Part shown: positions 1 to 7,991 of the stretch, piece by piece
Layout of the letters: every line of letters begins with the position of its first letter
How positions within the stretch are numbered: position 1 is the stretch's first letter
Assembly (NCBI GenBank): GCA_024697025.1
Contig: JAILGH010000012.1
Span: 1-64,000, forward strand
From: Pseudobutyrivibrio sp.
GTDB taxonomy: Bacteria; Bacillota; Clostridia; Lachnospirales; Lachnospiraceae
DNA: 64,000 nucleotides
Direction: 5' to 3'
The notes under the pieces: model-generated
Database searches by the model: none
Told to the model about the DNA's origin: nothing
What the model saw: the letters and a program-made list of their open reading frames with translations, nothing else
Made by a program: the position numbers and the translations under genes

Positions 1-128
1 GCAAGAAGCTCTACACCTGTTGCTCCTGTCTTGGCAGTTTCACGTAAGCATCCCTCTAAATCAAGCTTTCCAAGATAAAACTCATCCTGGTAGCTGTAGA
101 GAGATACGGCTCTTTTAATATCGCTCAT
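1..128 (-). CDS. TIM-barrel sugar isomerase/epimerase-like protein, N-terminal fragment (candidate C-deglycosidase catalytic subunit)
   Basis: Only the first ~42 codons are in the window; the gene continues past position 1. The start is ATG at 128 with GGGAGG eight bases upstream. The peptide begins MSDIKRAVSLYSYQDEF and continues with an acidic/Leu helix ending GATGVELL, the usual first strand and helix of xylose-isomerase-like TIM barrels (sugar phosphate isomerase/epimerase family). It follows the small beta-subunit-like gene by 15 bp in the same operon. In the characterised C-glycoside deglycosidases a protein of this fold is the metal-dependent catalytic subunit and pairs with the small subunit. 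The fold is read from sequence; the specific function is inferred from the neighbours. Confidence 0.72.
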   Translation of the reverse strand, partial: MSDIKRAVSLYSYQDEFYLGKLDLEGCLRETAKTGATGVELL

Positions 129-143
129 TTCATTACCTCCCTA

Positions 144-536
144 CTAAATCTCAAATGTAGTATTGCAAGGTGCCTCAATTACAAATGGCATATATGAAGG
201 AGCAATCCTCTGGATAGCTTCGATTGTATGGCTGCCCTTTGTAAGTCCGCCCTCTTTTTTAACTGTTACTGTTGCATACTCGCCAAACTCCCAGCGATAC
301 TCTGGATCGATGACTGTTCGGCATTCTTCTAATGTAAATGTCTCGCCATTTACAGTGATTGTGATGTCTTCTCTATTTACATTAACACCATCAACCTTAA
401 GGATGATGTCCCTCAAAATCGAGAGAGTAAATGAACGGTAGTACTGGGCTTTCCAGTCGAAGCTATAGCCCACTACCTGTCCATTCTCCTCAACATTCTT
501 AAAGCTAGATGGATTATAAATTGGTCTTCCTGCCAT
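144..536 (-). CDS. C-glycoside deglycosidase beta-subunit-like protein (DUF6379 type)
   Basis: A 130-residue protein with no signal peptide or membrane segment. It begins MAGRPIYNPSSFKNV and has a beta-rich pattern: DGVNVNREDITITVNG, an FGEYATVTVKK strand, then KGSHTIEAI. The size and motifs match the small subunits found beside TIM-barrel C-deglycosidases (DgpB type, as I recall the family formerly called DUF6379). In the known complexes this subunit binds the TIM-barrel subunit, and together they cleave the C-C bond of 3-oxo C-glycosides. ATG at 536 has GGAGG nine bases upstream. It sits between the Gfo/Idh/MocA oxidoreductase and the TIM-barrel gene, the expected three-gene set. Family assignment is fairly firm from length and context; substrate is unknown. 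Confidence 0.72.
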   Translation of the reverse strand: MAGRPIYNPSSFKNVEENGQVVGYSFDWKAQYYRSFTLSILRDIILKVDGVNVNREDITITVNGETFTLEECRTVIDPEYRWEFGEYATVTVKKEGGLTKGSHTIEAIQRIAPSYMPFVIEAPCNTTFEI

Positions 537-609
537 TTATATATCCTCCGTAAAATTTGTAATTCTTTTAATAAGACGAAAGTTTTCTAACAAGATTTAA
601 AATCCTTAT

Positions 610-1719
610 TTAAAAGAAGTATTCCTTACCAGACTCTGCTGACTTGTAAATACCCTCAAGAATCTGTGTTACTACAAATGCTTGCTCTGGCTTAACAAGT
701 GGCTCCTTGTCGTTGATGATAGCATCAAGCCACTGATCTGCCTCACGAACAGCCTCTGCTGCAGCGCCACCTTCGAAGAAGTCAACTACACCTGCTGGTG
801 AGATAACCTTCTCCATAAGCTGATTGTGCTCAACTGTGTTGTAGATGAGCTCATCCTGTGGATATGAACCACCGTGGTGAATCTCAGCACCTGCCTTTGT
901 ACCGCAAAGTGTTGTAGATGCTTCCATAGACTTAAGAACGTTAAGTGCCCAAGAAGCCTCAAGGTATATAACTGCACCATTCTTCATCTTTACAAGACCG
1001 AAAGCTGAATCCTCAACCTCAAAAGTCTTAGGATCCCAAGGACCAAATACGTTACCCTCTGGACCATGCTCGTCACGACCAAGCTTGTAGAATACCTGAC
1101 CAGAAACTGAAACTGGCTCATAGTTATCCATCATCCAAAGTGTGATATCAAGAGCGTGTGTTCCGATATCGATAAGTGGACCGCCACCCTGAAGTGCCTT
1201 GTTAGGGAATACACCCCATGTAGGAACTGCACGACGTCTAAGAGCGTGTGCCTTTGCCATGTAAACTTCACCAAGCTCACCAGCTTCACATGAAGCGTGA
1301 AGTGTCTGTGTGTCATCACGGAATCTGTTCTGATAGCCGATTGTAAACTTCTTACCAGACTTCTTCCAAGCATCAATCATCTTACGTGCATCCTCTGTGC
1401 AGTGAGCCATTGGCTTCTCGCACATTACATGCTTGCCAGCCTCGAAAGCTGCAACTGTAATAGGGCAGTGTGCAACGTTTGGAGTACATACATGTACAAC
1501 ATCAATGTTTATTGAAGTGTCAGCAAGCATCTCCTTGTAATCTGTATAAACCTTTGAATCTGCTGAGCCATACTGCTCTTTAGCCTTTACTGCTCTCTCT
1601 TCAATGATGTCGCAGAAAGCAACGATTTCTGCTCTATCTGGAAACTTTGCAAGAGAAGGAAAATGCTTCTGATTTGCAATTCCTCCGCATCCTACTACAG
1701 CAACTCTAACTTTACTCAT
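610..1719 (-). CDS. Gfo/Idh/MocA family NAD(P)-dependent oxidoreductase (DgpA-like candidate)
   Basis: A 369-residue oxidoreductase. ATG at 1719 was chosen over the longer frame because AGGAGG lies eight bases upstream and the Rossmann fold starts directly after it (VAVVGCGGIA, residues 6-15). The family EKP motif is at residues 101-103, with Lys102 as the catalytic lysine, and DIGTHALD at 184-191 supplies the Asp/His pair. An RRRAVPTWGVF segment at 161-171 resembles sugar or glycoside oxidoreductases of this family. The expected reaction is NAD-linked oxidation of a sugar hydroxyl to a keto-sugar, which in the DgpA pathway creates the 3-oxo-glycoside substrate of the deglycosidase. It is first of the trio at this edge and has a structured leader at 1747-1887. 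Which glycoside it uses cannot be read from sequence. Confidence 0.85.
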   Translation of the reverse strand: MSKVRVAVVGCGGIANQKHFPSLAKFPDRAEIVAFCDIIEERAVKAKEQYGSADSKVYTDYKEMLADTSINIDVVHVCTPNVAHCPITVAAFEAGKHVMCEKPMAHCTEDARKMIDAWKKSGKKFTIGYQNRFRDDTQTLHASCEAGELGEVYMAKAHALRRRAVPTWGVFPNKALQGGGPLIDIGTHALDITLWMMDNYEPVSVSGQVFYKLGRDEHGPEGNVFGPWDPKTFEVEDSAFGLVKMKNGAVIYLEASWALNVLKSMEASTTLCGTKAGAEIHHGGSYPQDELIYNTVEHNQLMEKVISPAGVVDFFEGGAAAEAVREADQWLDAIINDKEPLVKPEQAFVVTQILEGIYKSAESGKEYFF

Positions 1720-1746
1720 TTTAAATTCCTCCTGAAAATCCCGCAC

Positions 1747-1887
1747 ATAAATCACACTTTTTATTTTTTTCTCGCTGGTTACGTTCTCAAACCTGAGTAT
1801 TGTCTTCACTCACCAAAACGTTCGTTGCGACAACACTCAGAGTTTTATAACTACCAGCTCCTCTAACATTTTTTGAGTGTGATTTAT
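1747..1887 (-). promoter_or_regulatory. Nested-stem structured 5' leader upstream of the Gfo/Idh/MocA gene
   Basis: Three nested stems can be drawn in the minus-strand leader. The outer stem is 12 bp and perfect (1747-1758 with 1876-1887). The middle stem is 6 bp (1774-1779 with 1853-1858). The inner stem is 12 bp (1793-1804 with 1829-1840) with one position that is G-U only in the minus-strand RNA. The outer stem ends about 14 nt before the ribosome site of the gene at 610-1719. There is no U-run after the outer stem, so a translational switch or a palindromic insertion (MITE-like) fit better than a simple terminator. It matches no riboswitch class that I recognise. Confidence 0.45.
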
Positions 1888-1964
1888 ATGCTATTTTTAT
1901 TCTTATTAATAATTTGATTTTTTCTTTATATGTTCTTATTAATAGACTTTATGTACGTGTTAAC

Positions 1965-3413
1965 TTAGTCCTCTATATACTCTGCTGCTTCCATACCAGC
2001 AATACGTCCTGTGTTTACAGCGTAACCCATTGAGTTACCTGGAAGTAGGAACATGTAGCTGTCATCATAGATGTTGCATGAATCAGCACCACAAGCATAA
2101 AGACCTGGGATTGGCATGAAATCTTTGTCACAAACCTCACAGTTTTCGTTGATTCTGATTCCACCGACCGTACCGTATCCACCTGGATGATATGTTCCAC
2201 AGTAGAATGGTCCCTTTCTTAACTTACGAAGGTATCTGTAGTTCTTGAAGAACTCCTCATCTCTGCCTTCGCAGTAATCGTTGTAGTCATCGATTGTCTC
2301 CTCGAGAACCTCTGCATCAACACCAATCATCTCTGCAAGCTCCTCGATTGTCTCAGCCTTAAAGAAGTTCTTAGAACCTTTGGAAACAACCTCGTCCATT
2401 CCCTCATAGAAATCTGATACGTCTGGATCTGGTGTAACAAGGCTTGTTACATCAACACCGTTCTTTACATATGACTTAACGATTGTTGAATCAACGATTG
2501 AATATAAAACCTTATCCTTCTGATGCATTGCTACATTTGAAAGATATGTTGTGTTCTGTGCATATTCCTCGTTCATTACACGCTTACCAAACTTGTTAAC
2601 AATAAGGTTTGGTTGTCTGAGAACGTTCTTTACTGAGCCTGAAGCTTCCTCGCCACCGCCAAGGTCGCAAGCCTGCTCTATTCTAACTGGAAGGTGGTCA
2701 GCACCTGCCTCCCAAGCCATCTTTAATCCATCACCCATAAGACCTGGAATTGCAAAGTTGAACATGTCCTTACCCTGCTCTAAGCCAGTTTCCTCAAGGA
2801 TGAATTCCTTGTTGCATCCGGCACCGCCTGTCGCGATAACTGCTGCCTTACACTCGATTGTGAATTCCTCACCATCCTTATTTACTGCAACAACTCCGCA
2901 AACCTTGCCTTCATCATCCTTAAGAATCTTCTTGCCAGCTGTCTCAAGTAAAACTTTTACCCCAAGCTCCTGAGCTCTGTTAAGAAGTGCCTTGTTCATA
3001 TGACCTGCTGCACGAGGTCCGATCTTGTTTCCAGTCTTAACGATATGCCATGTAGCCTCTGACTGTGGGAAGTACTTGAATGCACCTTCAAACTCAACTC
3101 CCAAGTCCTCAAGCCACTCAATTGTCTCGCCTGACTGCTCGAAGTATCTCTTTATAAGTCTTGCATCAACATTGTAATGTGTGTAATCCATAAACATGTT
3201 AAATGCCTTTTCAACAGTGATATCTATCATCTGTTGCTGCTGGTACTTTGTTCCAATACCAAGTGGTCCCATACCCATGTTGGCTGCACCACCAGTAATT
3301 GCTGCTTTTTCAATTAAGATAACCTCAGCTCCGTCCTCAGCTGCCTGAACTGCTGCTGATAAACCAGATGGGCCACCTGCAATTACAACTAATTGTGTCT
3401 TTAAGTTTTCCAT
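1965..3413 (-). CDS. FAD-dependent oxidoreductase, fumarate reductase flavoprotein family
   Basis: A 482-residue flavoprotein of the FAD_binding_2 family (fumarate reductase, ketosteroid dehydrogenase and urocanate reductase relatives). The N-terminal dinucleotide fold reads VVIAGGPSGLSAA (about residues 9-21), with Ala at the first Gly of the usual GxGxxG. A second FAD contact, ITGGAANMG, follows at about 40, and the C-terminal FAD motif is near GNSMGYAVNTGRIAG. No signal peptide, haem or flavin-transfer site is visible, so it is cytoplasmic and needs an electron donor. The Fe-S genes just upstream (3589-6818) are candidate donors. It probably reduces an unsaturated or keto substrate; which one is unknown. 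The 175-bp gap upstream could hold its own promoter. Confidence 0.8.
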   Translation of the reverse strand: MENLKTQLVVIAGGPSGLSAAVQAAEDGAEVILIEKAAITGGAANMGMGPLGIGTKYQQQQMIDITVEKAFNMFMDYTHYNVDARLIKRYFEQSGETIEWLEDLGVEFEGAFKYFPQSEATWHIVKTGNKIGPRAAGHMNKALLNRAQELGVKVLLETAGKKILKDDEGKVCGVVAVNKDGEEFTIECKAAVIATGGAGCNKEFILEETGLEQGKDMFNFAIPGLMGDGLKMAWEAGADHLPVRIEQACDLGGGEEASGSVKNVLRQPNLIVNKFGKRVMNEEYAQNTTYLSNVAMHQKDKVLYSIVDSTIVKSYVKNGVDVTSLVTPDPDVSDFYEGMDEVVSKGSKNFFKAETIEELAEMIGVDAEVLEETIDDYNDYCEGRDEEFFKNYRYLRKLRKGPFYCGTYHPGGYGTVGGIRINENCEVCDKDFMPIPGLYACGADSCNIYDDSYMFLLPGNSMGYAVNTGRIAGMEAAEYIED

Positions 3414-3588
3414 TTCTTCTCCTTCTAAAACTTCAACCTAATTGTTTGGTTCTTATTTTCTTGTATATAAGTTAGCACCCCAAAGCAATTGCAACTATTT
3501 TCAAATTCCTTAAACCTTATCTATTATTGCATTCAAATTTTTGCTGACATTTTCATCTGCAAAAAAAGACAAGACACTGTTGCACAGG

Positions 3589-4695
3589 CTAGAACTTACC
3601 TACCTTAGTTCTCTTCTTAGGAAGCTTTGGTAACTTGGTGGCTGTCTTGATGCAGCCCTCGTCGCAGGCACCCACACACTTGCCGCACTGTTCGCAAAGA
3701 TCCTGGTCAATCATATGTATGAAACCGTCTTTTCCTTCGATTGCTTCCTCTGGACAAGCATCTATACAGTCGCCACAACCAATACATTCATCTGGGTCGA
3801 TATAGTAAAGTGCAGCTGCCTTGTAGCACTTGCCACACTTACAGGTCTTTTTCTTGATATGGTCATTAAACTCCTCTGCAAAAATTTCCATTGCAGATGT
3901 AAGAGGTCTTGTCATGCTCTGGCCAAATGGACAGTAAGCACCCACTGTAATCAGCTCAGACACTTCCTTGATAAGGTCCACATCAGTAGCCTTTGCCTTT
4001 CCTGTAGTCATCTCTGTGACAATCTGTCTAAACTGAGATGTTCCTTCGCGGCAAAGAACGCACTTACCACAGGAAGCCTTATACGCTTCATTCATAAGCT
4101 GAACACAAGTCTCAACTATACACTGGTCCTGACCGTATATAGATATTGAGCTAAACTTTTCTGTGGCATCTATCTTGGTTGAAGAAGCTTCCTCAGGTGT
4201 AACAAAGGAACCCTTCAAACCACCGATAAGCACTGCCTTAGCATCGTCAAGTGATGCTACTTCTGACAAGGCTGTTCCTACTGCAACCCTCTTAATCTCT
4301 GTTTTGTCACCTGAATTTACAGCGACAAATCTCTCCTCAAAACCGTTCTTAATGCCATAGGCAACCTCTGGTGTAATAACCGAAACAGCCTTGTCATCAT
4401 ATACTGTAACGTAATCATCCTGAATCATTGGACGAGGAAGGTTACCTGAAAGTACCTGAGCTACAGCATATGGATTGTTAAGTGTAGGGGAAGTTGTCTT
4501 GGCATATCTTACTTCACCATCCAAGCCCTCTACCTTGTCGCCTTCTAATAGAAGATAAATTATATCTGCATCAATCTCCTTAGCCTGCTTATTTGCCCCA
4601 GCTACAACATCCTCAAGATAGTTGTTCATAAGATACATGGAGATTGGTGCCTTAACATCGTCACTTACACAACTAACAACTAATAAATTCTTCAT
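3589..4695 (-). CDS. NuoF-like iron-sulfur protein lacking the NADH/FMN domain, with C-terminal 2x[4Fe-4S]
   Basis: A 368-residue protein. Residues 209-215 (CGKCVLC) with Cys255 form the NuoF/HydB-type cluster site, and the C-terminus has two ferredoxin [4Fe-4S] motifs (Cys304/307/310/314 and Cys334/337/340/344). A further Cys285/287/290 group lies between them. The N-terminal half has no recognisable FMN or NADH motifs of NuoF, so this looks like an electron-wire subunit and not an NADH dehydrogenase. Its ATG overlaps the stop of the upstream NuoG-GltD fusion (TAATG), implying translational coupling and a complex. With the FAD reductase downstream it may form a soluble NAD(P)H:acceptor reductase. 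The partner and direction of electron flow are inferences. Confidence 0.78.
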   Translation of the reverse strand: MKNLLVVSCVSDDVKAPISMYLMNNYLEDVVAGANKQAKEIDADIIYLLLEGDKVEGLDGEVRYAKTTSPTLNNPYAVAQVLSGNLPRPMIQDDYVTVYDDKAVSVITPEVAYGIKNGFEERFVAVNSGDKTEIKRVAVGTALSEVASLDDAKAVLIGGLKGSFVTPEEASSTKIDATEKFSSISIYGQDQCIVETCVQLMNEAYKASCGKCVLCREGTSQFRQIVTEMTTGKAKATDVDLIKEVSELITVGAYCPFGQSMTRPLTSAMEIFAEEFNDHIKKKTCKCGKCYKAAALYYIDPDECIGCGDCIDACPEEAIEGKDGFIHMIDQDLCEQCGKCVGACDEGCIKTATKLPKLPKKRTKVGKF

Positions 4696-6818
4696 TACTG
4701 CTGACCTCCTTCCTCTTCAATGTAATCGCTCCAGAACTTCTGTGGAGAGATTTGAACACGAAGGTCACACTGCAAGCAACGGCTAGCTTCACAGCCTGCC
4801 TTGCTGCAGTCAAAGCCAAGATCCATTGGCTCAAAGTTGCACTTTCTAGCTTCAATGTCAGTTACATTTGGCTCATTACGATGAGTCTTGGTAAGGTCTT
4901 CATTCTTGCCGATGCATGGATTGAGAGTCTGCTCTGGCGCAAGACTTTCTTCGATGTTTCCATCTCCGCCAAGATACTTATCAATCTCACTGACAGCTTC
5001 TCTTGCCTCTGCAATTGCTGCAATGACTGAACGTGTACCTGTAACAGCATCACCAGCGGCATAGATTCCATCCTCAGATGTCTTGTGCTCATCTGATGTA
5101 ACAACACGACCTCTGTTAAGTTCAAGACCAAACTCCTCGTCTATATCTGGATGCTGGCCAACTGCAAAGATAATTGTGTCTGCAGGGAATGTAACTGTTG
5201 AATCAGGAATGCGAGTAAACTCTGGTCCCTTAGGCCCAAACTTAAGTCCCTCAATTCCTGTGACAGTAAGGCCTGTCACCTTGCCATTTTCTGATTCGAT
5301 GGCATCAAAGGTGCGGGAATTTTCTACAACGATTCCGTCTTCCTTAGCCCATGTAACCTCTTCTTCTGATGCAGTCATCTTGTCTGCTGCCTCAAGACAT
5401 GTCATAACAACATGCTTTGCCCCAAGACGTAGAGCTGACTCTGCACAGTCGATTGCAACGTTACCGCCACCAAGTACTACTACGTTGTCTCCCACTGGAA
5501 GTGGCTCATCTAAATTGATAGCACGCAAGAAATCTGCATTGAGATAAACGCCAGGCAAATCATTTCCTTCAAGAGGAAGCTTGTTACCAGCGTGAGTACC
5601 AACTGAAACAAACACTGCATCATAACCCTGGGCCTTAAGCTCAGTAGCTGACTTCACATCACTGTTGCACTTAATCTCTACTCCTACTGCTTCGATTTCT
5701 GCAATCTCTCTATCTAATACTTCTCTAGGTAATCTATATGAAGGAATACCATATCTCATCTGACCGCCAGCCTTTGGAAGCTTCTCAAAAATAGTAACTT
5801 CATGGCCAAGCTTCTTGAGATAGTAACCTGCTGTAAGACCTGCAGGGCCTGCACCAATTACAGCTACCTTTTTGCCAGTTGCAGCCTTCATAAATGCCTT
5901 TTCTTTCCAGCTACCATCGTCCTGGCTTGCTGCAAATCTTTTAAGATTTCTAATAGAAAGAGGTCCATCAAGATGATTTCTCTTACACTGTAATTCGCAT
6001 GAATGCACGCAAATATAGCCAAGTGATTCTGGGAATGGTGCCTTCTCGCGAACTGTTGCTGCAGCTGCTGGGAAGTTTCCTTCCTTTATAAATCTGATAT
6101 ATTTTGGAACGTTGATATGAGCTGGGCATCCCTCACTACAAGGAACAAGGGTCATCTCACGGCTGAGGCCCGGATCATCCTTAAATACTCCAACCTTATC
6201 TCGAATAGAACCTGTAGGACAAACCTCTACGCAGGCTCCACAGAACTGGCAGCCAGCTTCCTCAAGGCTGTTTCCATTGATAACAACCTTCATTCTTCCA
6301 TCAATCTTTTCAAACTTAAGGGCACCTACGCCTCTAAGCTCTGAGCAGGCACGAACGCATCTGCCGCAGAGAATGCAACGATACATTTCGTGAAGCATTA
6401 ATGGATTCTCTTCATTTTCAATAAGAGGAAGCTTCTGCTGACGTAAATCACGACCTGAATCTCCTACATACTGAGAAATTGAAGCAAGCTGACACTTGCC
6501 ATACTTAGGACATCCAACGCACTCGCTTGGATGTGTTTTGAACATTAAATCACAAGAAAGCTTTCTAACCTTTTCAGCTGTCTCGTCCTTAGTGTTGATT
6601 ACCATGCCCTCCTTAACCTTTGTAGAGCAGGATGTAATAACACCATCAACTCCGTCTTGTTTTACCACACAAAGACGACATCCCCCATTTGGATGCAAAT
6701 CGTTGTGGTGACAAAGATGTGGGATATAAATACCATTATCAAGAGCTGCCTCTAGGACAGTTTTTGATTCATCTGCCACTATAGACTTGCCATCAATTGT
6801 CAAATTGACTGTTGCCAT
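4695..6818 (-). CDS. NuoG-GltD fusion: Fe-S / FAD NAD(P)H oxidoreductase subunit
   Basis: A 707-residue protein. ATG at 6818 was chosen because AAAGGAG lies upstream and the [2Fe-2S] domain starts there. In order: [2Fe-2S] (Cys36, 47, 50, 64), a NuoG-type His/Cys cluster (around Cys100, 103, 109), two [4Fe-4S] motifs (Cys148/151/154/158 and 190/193/196/200), a GltD-type Fe-S segment from Cys227, then FAD (GAGPAGLTAGYYL) and NAD(P) (GGGNVAIDCAE) dinucleotide folds. This is the layout of HydA/NuoG-type electron entry joined to the small subunit of glutamate synthase. It would pass electrons from NAD(P)H through FAD to a chain of clusters, feeding the neighbouring NuoF-like and FAD proteins. Electron bifurcation is possible but not shown by the sequence. 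Confidence 0.83.
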   Translation of the reverse strand: MATVNLTIDGKSIVADESKTVLEAALDNGIYIPHLCHHNDLHPNGGCRLCVVKQDGVDGVITSCSTKVKEGMVINTKDETAEKVRKLSCDLMFKTHPSECVGCPKYGKCQLASISQYVGDSGRDLRQQKLPLIENEENPLMLHEMYRCILCGRCVRACSELRGVGALKFEKIDGRMKVVINGNSLEEAGCQFCGACVEVCPTGSIRDKVGVFKDDPGLSREMTLVPCSEGCPAHINVPKYIRFIKEGNFPAAAATVREKAPFPESLGYICVHSCELQCKRNHLDGPLSIRNLKRFAASQDDGSWKEKAFMKAATGKKVAVIGAGPAGLTAGYYLKKLGHEVTIFEKLPKAGGQMRYGIPSYRLPREVLDREIAEIEAVGVEIKCNSDVKSATELKAQGYDAVFVSVGTHAGNKLPLEGNDLPGVYLNADFLRAINLDEPLPVGDNVVVLGGGNVAIDCAESALRLGAKHVVMTCLEAADKMTASEEEVTWAKEDGIVVENSRTFDAIESENGKVTGLTVTGIEGLKFGPKGPEFTRIPDSTVTFPADTIIFAVGQHPDIDEEFGLELNRGRVVTSDEHKTSEDGIYAAGDAVTGTRSVIAAIAEAREAVSEIDKYLGGDGNIEESLAPEQTLNPCIGKNEDLTKTHRNEPNVTDIEARKCNFEPMDLGFDCSKAGCEASRCLQCDLRVQISPQKFWSDYIEEEGGQQ

Positions 6819-6852
6819 AATACTAGACTCCTTTAAAATTAAATCTTTAGAA

Positions 6853-6891
6853 AATAAGAACAAATTTAATTCCTTTTTGACTGTTCTTATT
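6853..6891 (-). promoter_or_regulatory. 10-bp inverted repeat in the leader of the NuoG-GltD gene
   Basis: AATAAGAACA (6853-6862) and TGTTCTTATT (6882-6891) form a perfect 10-bp inverted repeat with a 19-bp spacer, just upstream of the ATG at 6818. The same TGTTCTTATT decamer recurs at 1931-1940, and a close match is at 3448-3457, before other genes of this region. It could be an operator or a leader hairpin. AT-richness makes chance similarity plausible. Confidence 0.3.
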
Positions 6892-6989
6892 CTAAAAAAA
6901 TAAACGTCAAGGTTCTTTTAAAATCTTTTACGATTTTTTGCCTTAATTTGCACAATTGATTTATCCATCTATGGGGGATGCAACAAATA

Positions 6990-7973
6990 CTATGATTGTA
7001 TTGCAGTCTCAAAGTTCTTGATTCGCTCATTCATAAGGGAATCAAGCTTTTCCTTATTAGCCATAATCTTTGGTCCACAGATTCCTCCAAAGCTTTGGAT
7101 TTCTACTGTGTGCTCACGAAGTCCCTTGAATGTGCCGCGGGCTCTCTCCTGCTGCTCCTTGGTAAACTCAACCTGTATACCATCATCAACAATTGAAAGC
7201 TGACCGTGGATACCACAGATTGGGCAGGTGACCTTTGTTGAGCCAGGTCTTATCATAAGAAGTCTCTGGTGACAAACCGGGCATACCTCTTCAGGCTTAC
7301 CTGCTGGTCTAAAGAATTCTACTGAATCGTCATTTAATCCAAGGACAGTGCGCTTGCCCATCTCGTGCATGTTTGCAATAAGCTCATCATCAAGGTATGG
7401 ATTTCCTGTTGTGCCCATGCAGTTTGCATTGTAGTTACCCATTACCTTCATCATAGGTGGGAAGCCAAAGAAATGTAGTGTGGATGTACCCATTGATGTC
7501 CAATCATCTGTGATAGCTCCGCCTACTGAAATATAAGAAACAGTTTTCTTTCTCAATCTTTCCATAGGGAAGTCATCTGCGTTGCCTGGAAGCTCCCCGT
7601 TTCTTCTCTTATCAAGTACATAGGTAATTGCAGAATAGTCATGACGACAAGAGAATCTATCTACAAAATCCTTGAACTGACCTACTGGCTGAAGCACATA
7701 AACCGGTGCACCTAAAATAATTGAGTCCGCCTCGTGAACCTTATCCTCCAGCATCTGGAAATCATCCTGGAAGATACATACATTGTCTTTTCCTTTTTCT
7801 AACTGGGTAGAGCAGGCTCCGCAGCCACGGCATCTTCCAATGTTAAGATTTACCGTATTTACGAATTCCACCTCAATTTCCGGCATAGCTTCTTTTGCAC
7901 CAAAGAGAGCTTCCTTTACCAAAATATCAGTGTTTCCATTTTTTCTACCAAAGGAAATACCTAAAACCTTCAT
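6990..7973 (-). CDS. Iron-sulfur flavoprotein / NADPH-dependent FMN reductase-like protein with C-terminal zinc ribbon
   Basis: A 327-residue flavodoxin-fold protein. The N-terminus KVLGISFGRKNGNTD is the FMN phosphate loop; Cys48, Cys51, Cys54 and Cys66 form a compact Fe-S motif like that of archaeal/clostridial Isf proteins; GAPVYVLQPVGQFKDFVDR is the second flavin-contact region. Near residue 230 there is a CPVC ... CPIC zinc-ribbon-like pair, unusual for this family. It probably shuttles electrons between ferredoxin or NAD(P)H and a partner enzyme. It lies 18 bp after the ABC ATPase gene in the importer operon and upstream of the Fe-S/FAD genes, linking transport to redox chemistry. The exact acceptor is unknown. 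Confidence 0.78.
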   Translation of the reverse strand: MKVLGISFGRKNGNTDILVKEALFGAKEAMPEIEVEFVNTVNLNIGRCRGCGACSTQLEKGKDNVCIFQDDFQMLEDKVHEADSIILGAPVYVLQPVGQFKDFVDRFSCRHDYSAITYVLDKRRNGELPGNADDFPMERLRKKTVSYISVGGAITDDWTSMGTSTLHFFGFPPMMKVMGNYNANCMGTTGNPYLDDELIANMHEMGKRTVLGLNDDSVEFFRPAGKPEEVCPVCHQRLLMIRPGSTKVTCPICGIHGQLSIVDDGIQVEFTKEQQERARGTFKGLREHTVEIQSFGGICGPKIMANKEKLDSLMNERIKNFETAIQS

Positions 7974-7991
7974 CTTTTTTCTCCTGTTCTT

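Noticed and set aside
7201-7310. Zinc-ribbon end of the flavoprotein as a frameshifted fusion of two genes.
   Set aside because: The frame is continuous, and the Cys pairs are evenly spaced as in rubredoxin-like tails, so a natural extension is simpler.
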